Positions 16,602 through 22,292 of a stretch of 26,989 bases of DNA are shown here, piece after piece. The stretch lies in the NCBI GenBank assembly GCA_004555425.1, contig SFID01000014.1, forward strand, positions 1 to 26,989, read 5' to 3'. Within the stretch, counting starts at the first letter, position 1, and every line of letters begins with the position of its first letter. The notes below the pieces were generated by a model, which had not been told where the DNA came from, searched no databases, and was given only the letters and a program-made list of their open reading frames with translations. The stretch comes from Bacteroidales bacterium (GTDB lineage: Bacteria; Bacteroidota; Bacteroidia; Bacteroidales; Bacteroidaceae). The translations under genes were made by a program, and so were the position numbers.

Positions 16602-17516
16602 TTAGAATGGCAAATCTTGTGAAGGCTTATCTGCCTTTGCACAGACTAAGCCAAGTTTATCTATAAGTTTTAGAATGCCAGGAGTCTTATAGATTTCTGG
16701 CATTGGTACCTTGTATAGATCGGGCAGATTACGCATCATGACTTTTATCAGTACATAATAAGCTTTTTTGTTGAAGTCGCTATCACTCAGTGATGACGAC
16801 TGCAGGTTGATCCATTCTTGATCGCCCTCAATATCAAGTGAAACCTTGTTTGACCATTCCTTAAATTCATTTATCGCCTTCTCAATATTCATTTCGGTAA
16901 TATAATAGAACGCCTGGCTGATTTGTCGAATACGCTCAGGGTATAGGGATTCAACTCTGCTTTCCGACCGACGCAAGTCTATATCATATTCAAGAGTATT
17001 ACCACAGATTTCCTGTGCAATGCTGTACAATATTTGCATTGCTTCCGATGCTGAAATCTTCTTTCCGATGCGATACATCACAAAAAGATAATCAGATAAT
17101 GGCAGTAGCTCCTTGTCGATGACAAAGTCATCATCACCGCCAAAGCGTAGGCAAATATGAAAATAGTTTCGGCCCACTAAAGATAGTGTGTCGAACTGCT
17201 CCATGATATAATCCTTCGGGAAATATCGAATTATAGACCACGAACACCGTTCTTCGTGATACTCCTCCCATAGTTCCTTGACTATCGGCATGAAACTATC
17301 ATCCCAATAGTTAAGAAGTCGAGGGTAAGCCCATTGTCTATCAGACATACTTGACTTTAGATGCGCCACTAAAATCTTCTTTTGTTGGCTGTAATCCAAA
17401 TAGTCAAACCGCCTGTGCAATTCTGCACGAGCCTCTGACATCCTGCCTTTCTTTTTCTCGATATACTCCTTTATGAGTGTAGAAGCAGGGCGATTTCTTT
17501 TTATCTCTTTATTCAT
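16602..17516 (-). CDS. Hypothetical protein, second gene of the mobile operon
   Basis: I do not recognise a family for this 304-residue protein. It is probably soluble: no signal peptide or membrane segment is visible. The N-terminus (residues 1-45) is basic and helical. It is followed by an aromatic-rich stretch with several tryptophans (DRQWAYPRLLNYWDD, then LWEEYHEERCSWSIIRYFP near residues 80-110), and the rest is mostly helical. The start ATG is 21 nt after the stop of the upstream UDG/GyrA-like gene, so the two are surely co-transcribed. Its stop lies only 6 bp from the MITE. Lower GC than the flanking genes and the position inside terminal repeats point to acquired cargo. A partner or immunity role for the upstream gene is possible but not shown by sequence. 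Confidence 0.75.
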   Translation of the reverse strand: MNKEIKRNRPASTLIKEYIEKKKGRMSEARAELHRRFDYLDYSQQKKILVAHLKSSMSDRQWAYPRLLNYWDDSFMPIVKELWEEYHEERCSWSIIRYFPKDYIMEQFDTLSLVGRNYFHICLRFGGDDDFVIDKELLPLSDYLFVMYRIGKKISASEAMQILYSIAQEICGNTLEYDIDLRRSESRVESLYPERIRQISQAFYYITEMNIEKAINEFKEWSNKVSLDIEGDQEWINLQSSSLSDSDFNKKAYYVLIKVMMRNLPDLYKVPMPEIYKTPGILKLIDKLGLVCAKADKPSQDLPF

Positions 17517-17537
17517 TCATATTTGCTCTTTATCTTG

Positions 17538-18563
17538 TTATGACAATAGTTTTTTCTTTTCAGCAATTTCCGCTTTTATCCTTTCGCTGTCAAGTGCGGT
17601 TAGCTCAGATAGAGACAACGAAAATACAGAATTTGCCTGAAGAGTAGTAAGCCCTAATTCTTGTTCGAGAGCCTTTTTGCAATCTTCTTCTGTCTTCGCC
17701 ATTCGCATGATGCTTATTGCTTCTTCCAAATTGTCTGAAACTTTCAAATATCCGCGTAACTTCTCTATTTTATGATAGAGCATTGCTTTTTCCCACAGAT
17801 AATGAACATCATCTGCATTGAGTCGTTTTGGCTCAAACTCTTCTTTCGTTTCTTTCCAAGGACGATTGAATGAAGTTAAAAAGAGGAAACATCCATTCAT
17901 TCTTGAACAATCAATTTCATCAAGCATTATAGACTCTGGAGTGCCAGTTACACCAATAATTTGATAAAGCGTTCCTTTTGCGGACAAACGTTCATCTTCT
18001 ATTGGCAGAAGTTTGTATCCCATCCAGGGATGCTTTTCAACTGTACCCCAATAAAATTCAGACTTTTTATTAGTGTGAATAATAATATAGGGCTCTGATT
18101 CCCATATCTTTTTCATCGTCAACCTTAACAGTTCACTTTTTAGTTCCGTTGGAACAACTTTTTCAAATAATGTCTGTGACGATTCTCTTATAGGGAAAAG
18201 ATCTATATATCCAACATTTTTATCTGGAAACGTTTCTGCAATATCAACGTATGGTTGCCAATGCTTTTTTCCCTTACATTCTTTAAGGAAATTGGCAGGA
18301 AGTTCGTCTTCTGGCTTACGATCATAAAGAGGATAAGAAGGATTGATACTGGTAAAGAGAATACCACCTTTCTTTAATCCCGCTCCGCAATAGACACCGC
18401 GATTTAATATATCTTCCAACTCTTGCGATATATCATCGTGCTTGTTGATATACTCATCTATAATGTGATGGTATTCCTCACGAAGTTTCATACCATCCAA
18501 TCTCAAAAGTCTTGCTTCTTCAGCTTCACGAAGAATTTTCTGTTGTTCTTGAATATTATCCAT
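17538..18563 (-). CDS. Unusual protein: UDG-like segment joined to a GyrA/ParC-like C-terminal segment
   Basis: This 341-residue protein is the first gene of the mobile operon. Residues 1-50 are a charged helical N-terminus. Residues 56-240 resemble the uracil-DNA-glycosylase superfamily fold by pattern: GGILFTSINPSYPLYD (about 66-81) looks like the GxNPS-type motif I, GYIDLFPIRE follows at about 118-127, and FLFLTSFNRPW (226-236) is near where motif II is expected. Catalytic competence is unproven. Residues 265-341 look like the end of the GyrA/ParC breakage-reunion domain: EEAISIMRMAKTEEDCKKAL, then LGLTTLQANSVFSLSLSELT and ALDSERIKAEI, parallel GyrA's LSEVQANAILDMRLxxLTGLExxKI. The active-site tyrosine domain of GyrA is absent. 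The combination suggests a DNA-acting protein. The gene end is confirmed by the tightly spaced downstream gene. Confidence 0.7.
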   Translation of the reverse strand: MDNIQEQQKILREAEEARLLRLDGMKLREEYHHIIDEYINKHDDISQELEDILNRGVYCGAGLKKGGILFTSINPSYPLYDRKPEDELPANFLKECKGKKHWQPYVDIAETFPDKNVGYIDLFPIRESSQTLFEKVVPTELKSELLRLTMKKIWESEPYIIIHTNKKSEFYWGTVEKHPWMGYKLLPIEDERLSAKGTLYQIIGVTGTPESIMLDEIDCSRMNGCFLFLTSFNRPWKETKEEFEPKRLNADDVHYLWEKAMLYHKIEKLRGYLKVSDNLEEAISIMRMAKTEEDCKKALEQELGLTTLQANSVFSLSLSELTALDSERIKAEIAEKKKLLS

Positions 18564-18590
18564 TTAATGCGTTTTTATTATCGAATTTTT

Positions 18591-18621
18591 CAAATATAAA
18601 GGTTGGTTTTGATAAAACAAA
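18591..18621 (-). promoter_or_regulatory. Near-perfect Bacteroidota promoter of the mobile operon
   Basis: On the minus strand TTTG (18621-18618) is followed by exactly 19 nt and TATATTTG (18598-18591), the full TTTG-N19-TAnnTTTG consensus. The start point should be near 18584, leaving a leader of about 20 nt before the ATG at 18563. This fixes the operon start and suggests constitutive expression. Confidence 0.8.
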
Positions 18622-18749
18622 ATTTTAGAGTAAAAAAGTTTATCCCAAACATCACTTTTAAGATCTGTAAATATTTTCAACCCCAGATTCTGTCTTTTCA
18701 CCGCTCATTTCTTGACCGTACCTTTACGGAAAAGTAAAAACGATACGTC

Positions 18750-18840
18750 ATGGATATTTCATCTCTCACTAATCTCATTACTGCCTTTCGTGCTGAGACA
18801 CGACAAAACAGTATTACGCCGGACACACTCGGACTTCTGG
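18750..18840 (+). pseudogene. Truncated 5' end of a gene, cut by the transposase fragment
   Basis: An ATG at 18750 opens with MDISSLTNLITAF and RAETRQNSITPDTLG. This is a pattern I recall from N-termini of Bacteroidales phage- or mobile-element structural proteins, but the recollection is uncertain. After about 30 codons the frame runs into DNA that is antisense to the transposase fragment, so the 110-codon frame to 19082 is a chimera. A TACCTTTA promoter-like box lies near 18719-18726. Confidence 0.4.
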
Positions 18841-19057
18841 TTCTTCTTGTTAAGATCAACATAGGTTATGATACGTGCCTTGTGTCTAATGTCCTCTCCG
18901 TCTTTGACACGCTTTTTGAACTCAACAAATTGAACCCTATGTTCCATAAGTCCTTCAGGGGTCATATACATCATGTCCGAATGCACATCATACACAAGGT
19001 TCTTCTTCATCTTTGTTACATAGATGACACCGCGGGTGGTCAGTTCCTCGAATTTGG
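18830..19057 (-). pseudogene. Fragment of an IS4-type transposase
   Basis: Read leftward from 19057 the frame gives KFEELTTRGVIYVTKMKKNL, then YMTPEGLMEHRVQFVEFKK and HKARIITYVD. These match, from memory, the stretch between the second catalytic aspartate and the YREK region of Bacteroidota IS4-family (DDE) transposases. Both the N-terminal part with the catalytic aspartates and the C-terminal part with the glutamate are missing. The 3' side breaks near 18830-18840 into unrelated sequence, and the 5' side joins abruptly to the IS end segment at 19058. It cannot encode an active enzyme. Confidence 0.65.
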
Positions 19058-19158
19058 GTTACCCGAGAAAACACAAAGGTAACTACAAGAGCTGAATACC
19101 AAGCGAGGTAATCAGCCCTAATTTATTTTGCTTGCAAAAGTTTTACCGGACAGCAATA
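19058..19158. repeat. Right copy of the 101-bp IS end segment
   Basis: From GTTACCCGAGAAAAC to TTTTACCGGACAGCAATA this segment repeats 16495-16595 in the same orientation with scattered substitutions and no net length change. It ends in the terminal inverted repeat and carries the AGAGCTGA/TCAGCCCT stem. Read leftward it contains TACCTTTG, a -7-like box that would have driven the lost transposase. Confidence 0.75.
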
Positions 19159-19167
19159 ATACAAAAA
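19159..19167 (+). repeat. 9-bp direct repeat, right copy
   Basis: ATACAAAAA directly abuts the right terminal inverted repeat and matches 16441-16449. It is interpreted as the second half of a target-site duplication. Confidence 0.55.
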
Positions 19168-19252
19168 ACCACGGATTTCGAAGAGACGTGAAAAAGTGCC
19201 GACTCCCCGTTTATTTACTGGGCTTTTCCGATGCAAAATCCGACATCTTCAC

Positions 19253-19340
19253 TGTTTCAAACGTATGAAACAGTTGTTTCAAACGCGTGAAACAGTTGTT
19301 TCAAGCACATGAAACAGTTGTTTCAAGCGTATGAAACAGT
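19253..19340. repeat. Four tandem copies of a 22-bp palindromic unit
   Basis: Four head-to-tail 22-bp units start at 19253, 19275, 19297 and 19319. Each begins TGTTTCAA and ends TGAAACAGT around a variable six-base core (ACGTAT-like, ACGCGT, GCACAT, GCGTAT). A decayed fifth start, TGATTCAAAG, follows at 19341. Each unit is an inverted repeat (TGTTTCA...TGAAACA), and adjoining units form a second palindrome across the junction. The array lies about 200 bp before the rnpB promoter. Confidence 0.85.
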
Positions 19341-19537
19341 TGATTCAAAGCTGGACGCATTGGGAATGTCCCTTTTTGAAATGGATGCGCAAGGACTTGT
19401 AACGTGTATCTGAGTTGTTGAATCTGAGGCAAGGCGGGAGTCGTTGCTTGAGCGTATTCAAAAGGCTGGAAAATTAACTTCTGGAGAACGTTATTCCGTT
19501 CCTTCGGCCCTTGAAACGGGCAAAAATGGGGAAACTG
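19341..19537. other. Gene-free stretch before rnpB
   Basis: No convincing frame, RNA or repeat is seen between the tandem array and the rnpB promoter. The forward frames are broken by stops. The leftward frame that crosses it (19301-19795) also covers the RNase P RNA gene and is therefore spurious. Confidence 0.5.
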
Positions 19538-19569
19538 CTTGATTGAGTGCCAATAAATCAGTACCTTTG
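19538..19569 (+). promoter_or_regulatory. Promoter of rnpB
   Basis: CTTG (19538-19541), a 20-nt spacer and TACCTTTG (19562-19569) fit the Bacteroidota promoter consensus. The box ends five bases before the predicted 5' end of RNase P RNA at 19574. Confidence 0.7.
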
Positions 19570-19573
19570 CCCC

Positions 19574-20036
19574 GCTCAATGGGGCAGCCGGACAGCCAAT
19601 CGCTGCCGTCAGAATGACGGATAGAGGAAAGTCCGGGCAACACAGGGTAATCCGCTTCTTAACGGGAAGCAGTTCGCGAGAGCTGAGTAGTGCAGAAGAA
19701 AATAACCGCCCATCGCTCCTTTCTCTCTCGGAGGAACGGACGATGAGTAAGGGTGAGAAGGTGTGTGTAAGAGACCACCGCCCACGTGGTGACACTGTGG
19801 GGCGTGCACCTCGGATGTTGAAAGTTCAAGTAAACCGATGGCAGAGGGCGACCCGCTCGATGCTTCCCCCCACGGGGAGGCTCCGTCGGAGGGTAGAACG
19901 ATAGAGCGACACGGCGACGTGGCGCGTAGATAAATGATTGGCCTCCCTCCATTTTGCGCCTATATTATATATATGGTATAGGACCGCACGCGAGAGAGAC
20001 AAAACCCGGCTTATCGTCTGACTGCTTCATTGAGCA
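19574..20036 (+). ncRNA. rnpB: RNase P RNA, bacterial class A
   Basis: This is the catalytic RNA of RNase P, which trims the 5' leader of tRNA precursors. Conserved blocks appear in order: GAGGAAAGTCCGGGC (19624-19638), GCAGAAGAAAATAACCGCC (about 19692-19710), AAGGGTGAGAAGGTG (about 19748-19762), GAGACCACCGC (about 19771-19781) and, near the 3' end, ACAAAACCCGGCTTAT (about 19999-20014). The ends pair to form P1: GCTCAATG (19574-19581) matches CATTGAGC (20028-20035), and GGCAG/CTGCT continues the helix. A T6 run right after the 3' strand suggests that P1 closure and termination are combined. Frames crossing this region on either strand are artefacts. Confidence 0.95.
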
Positions 20037-20141
20037 CTTTTTTCGTGGATTTTCAAGATGATCAATAATAGCAGCCCAATCTGTTCCCCACGAAATGGAT
20101 TGGAAACACTTTCTCCTAATAACCATACCTATTCGAAAAGC

Positions 20142-21569
20142 ATGGCTCGTAAGAAGAAACCCCTACCTTTTCTGGAAAATATCACTATCGAAGATGTAGC
20201 CGCTGAGGGCAAGGCCGTTGCCCACGTGGACGGCCTGGCAGTGTTCGTACCCTACGCCGTGCCTGGCGATGTGGTGGACCTGCAGGTGCGCCGCAAGAAA
20301 AACAAGTTTGCCGAAGCCGAGATTGTGCGCATCGTTCAGCCCAGCCCCGAGCGCACTGCGCCCTTCTGCCAGCACTTTGGCATGTGCGGTGGTTGCAAGT
20401 GGCAGTGTCTGCCCTACGAGCGTCAGATACACTATAAGCAGCAGCAGGTGGAGCAGCAGTTGCGCCGCATTGGCAAGGTGGAACTGCCCGAAATCTCGCC
20501 CATCCTTGGCAGCAAGCATACGCGGGCGTATCGCAACAAGTTGGAGTTTGGTTTTTCCAACAAGCGTTGGCTCACACTTGAAGAAGTGCAGTCGGGCGTG
20601 GTGTTTGAGGATATGAACGCCGTGGGTTTTCACATCCCCGGTGCCTTCGACAAGATTCTGGATATTGAGGAGTGCCACCTGATGGACGACATCAACAACC
20701 GCATCCGCAACGAGATACGCCGCTATGCCAAGGAGAACGGCCTCACGTTCTACGACGTGCGCGGTGGCGAGGGCCTGCTGCGCGGCATTATGCTGCGCAC
20801 CTCGGCCACGGGCGAGGTGATGCTGCTCATCCAGTTCTGTATGCACGATGTGGCAGCACAGATGCCCGCAGCACAGGCACTGATGGCCCACCTCCATACG
20901 ACCTTCCCCGAAATCTCCTCGCTGCTCTACGTGAACAACACAAAGTGCAACGACACTTTTGCCGACCTGGAGGTACACACCTTCCATGGCAACGACTATA
21001 TCTACGAGGTGATGGAAGACCTCAAGTTCAAGGTGGGCCCGAAGAGTTTCTACCAGACCAACACCGAGCAAGCCTACGAACTCTACAAGGTGGCACGCAG
21101 GCTGGCCGACCTCCACGGCGACGAACTCGTATATGACCTCTATACGGGTACGGGAACGATAGCCAACTTCGTGGCACGCGGGGCTCGCCATGTCGTGGGC
21201 ATTGAGTACGTGCCCGAAGCCATCGAAGACGCCAAGGTCAATGCCTCCATCAACGGCATTGGCAATACGACGTTCCTGGCCGGCGATATGAAGGATATCC
21301 TCAACCAAGAGTTCATTGCCCAATACGGCCGGCCCGACGTGGTCATCACGGACCCGCCCCGTGCTGGTATGCACAACGATGTCATTGAGACCCTGCTCTT
21401 TGCCGCCCCCAAACGCATCGTTTATGTCAGTTGCAACCCCGCCACACAGGCCCGCGACCTGGCCCTGCTCGATGCGCAGTACAAGGTAACGGCTGTGCAG
21501 CCTGTGGATATGTTCCCCCACACGCACCACGTGGAGAACGTTGTCCGCCTGGACCGCCGCGAACAATAA
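20142..21569 (+). CDS. rlmD: 23S rRNA (uracil-5-)-methyltransferase, RlmD/RumA type
   Basis: With the start chosen at 20142 (MARKKKPLPFLENITIEDVA) the protein has 475 residues. An upstream ATG at 20058 adds 28 unlikely residues right behind rnpB. An N-terminal TRAM OB domain is followed by the iron-sulfur cysteines Cys76, Cys82, Cys85 and Cys178 (C-x5-C-x2-C, then DIEECHLM). The SAM-binding Rossmann domain shows DLYTGTGTIANFVA and TDPPRAGMH. The catalytic nucleophile is Cys431 in VSCNPATQ, and HVENVVRLDR supplies the general-base glutamate. The family uses SAM to make m5U in 23S rRNA; position U1939 is inferred from family membership, and a related m5U site is possible. It leads a tight rightward gene cluster. 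Confidence 0.9.
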   Translation: MARKKKPLPFLENITIEDVAAEGKAVAHVDGLAVFVPYAVPGDVVDLQVRRKKNKFAEAEIVRIVQPSPERTAPFCQHFGMCGGCKWQCLPYERQIHYKQQQVEQQLRRIGKVELPEISPILGSKHTRAYRNKLEFGFSNKRWLTLEEVQSGVVFEDMNAVGFHIPGAFDKILDIEECHLMDDINNRIRNEIRRYAKENGLTFYDVRGGEGLLRGIMLRTSATGEVMLLIQFCMHDVAAQMPAAQALMAHLHTTFPEISSLLYVNNTKCNDTFADLEVHTFHGNDYIYEVMEDLKFKVGPKSFYQTNTEQAYELYKVARRLADLHGDELVYDLYTGTGTIANFVARGARHVVGIEYVPEAIEDAKVNASINGIGNTTFLAGDMKDILNQEFIAQYGRPDVVITDPPRAGMHNDVIETLLFAAPKRIVYVSCNPATQARDLALLDAQYKVTAVQPVDMFPHTHHVENVVRLDRREQ

Positions 21570-21587
21570 CCATTCCCTCCCCCCGCT

Positions 21588-22286
21588 ATGCTCACCTCGC
21601 AACTTCGCCAACTCCTCCGCCATGTCCTCCAATCGGGTGACTATGCGGCCCTGCCTGCTACGGTCGCAGGCCTCAGTCATGCCGACCGCCGCCAGTGCGG
21701 TGTACTGTTGGGCGAGGAACTGCTGCCAGCTATGGGCGAAGAGTATTGGCGGATTTTCGCAGCCGTAGTCCCTACGGACCCGAAAGCCTATCTGGGCACT
21801 TTCCTCAAGGCGCTGAGCCTCCTTTTGCGCCGCGACCGAAATTGCTGGCGCGACCCGCTCTTGGCCAATTTCCTTCGCAACCAAGCCAGCGACATCGACC
21901 GCCGCAAATGCGCCGAAACGATTATGCCGCGCCTTGAGGGTATAGCGGACATCGAAGAACTCGTGGCCATCTGCTTCCCAGATGCGAAGGAAGGCAAGGC
22001 CCTGTTTCTGTTGCGCACAGCCACTCCGCAGGCATACTTCCTCCTGTTCAAACACCTGCGAACGATTGACGACGATGCCGCCACGCTTCGCAAATATTGC
22101 ATTGCCCTGCTCAAGCGCGGCGATTCCCTCTCCTTTAATATGGCCTATATCATTCAGGACTATTTCGGCCTTGAACGCCTGCCCGCCACCTTCTCCCTCC
22201 ATTTGCAGCCGTATCAGTACAGCCGCCTCGAGCAATCCTACGACGAGTTCTGCCAACTCCTCACGAATCATCCCTCCAAACATTGA
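21588..22286 (+). CDS. Conserved-looking hypothetical protein
   Basis: I do not recognise a family for this 232-residue protein. No signal peptide or membrane helix is seen. The sequence is largely helical, with leucine-rich repeats of hydrophobic spacing (for example LRQLLRHVLQSGDYAALPATVAGL and LGTFLKALSLLLRRDRNCW). This suggests an all-alpha, possibly TPR- or HEAT-like solenoid. The gap to rlmD is 18 nt and to the following metalloprotease only 6 nt, so it belongs to the same operon. Codon use resembles its neighbours, so it is probably a native gene. The C-terminus ends YQYSRLEQSYDEFCQLL and then a short basic tail. Confidence 0.75.
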   Translation: MLTSQLRQLLRHVLQSGDYAALPATVAGLSHADRRQCGVLLGEELLPAMGEEYWRIFAAVVPTDPKAYLGTFLKALSLLLRRDRNCWRDPLLANFLRNQASDIDRRKCAETIMPRLEGIADIEELVAICFPDAKEGKALFLLRTATPQAYFLLFKHLRTIDDDAATLRKYCIALLKRGDSLSFNMAYIIQDYFGLERLPATFSLHLQPYQYSRLEQSYDEFCQLLTNHPSKH

Positions 22287-22292
22287 TAGCTT

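Larger units (their letters stand above)
16450..19158. mobile_element. Composite IS4-related mobile unit carrying a two-gene cargo
   Basis: The outer ends are 18-bp inverted repeats: TATTGCTGTCCGCTAAAA at 16450-16467 and TTTTACCGGACAGCAATA at 19141-19158 (one mismatch). They are flanked by the 9-bp direct repeat ATACAAAAA. A 101-bp end segment is present twice in direct orientation (16495-16595 and 19058-19158). Inside are the leftward two-gene operon, a broken gene start and an IS4-type transposase fragment. The interior is AT-rich compared with the flanking dnaE and rlmD regions. The simplest reading is cargo trapped between two related ends that moved once as a unit and can no longer transpose by itself because the transposase is a remnant. 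Confidence 0.6.

Noticed and set aside
18750..19082. A 110-codon frame treated as a complete gene
   Set aside because: Only the first 30 or so codons look genuine; the rest is antisense to the transposase fragment and IS end.
19253..19340. CRISPR array
   Set aside because: The units are contiguous 22-bp palindromes with only six to eight variable bases, so there are no spacers of CRISPR length, and no cas gene is near.
19301..19952. Overlapping short frames on both strands across the rnpB region
   Set aside because: The DNA carries all conserved blocks of class A RNase P RNA, which explains the region without any protein.
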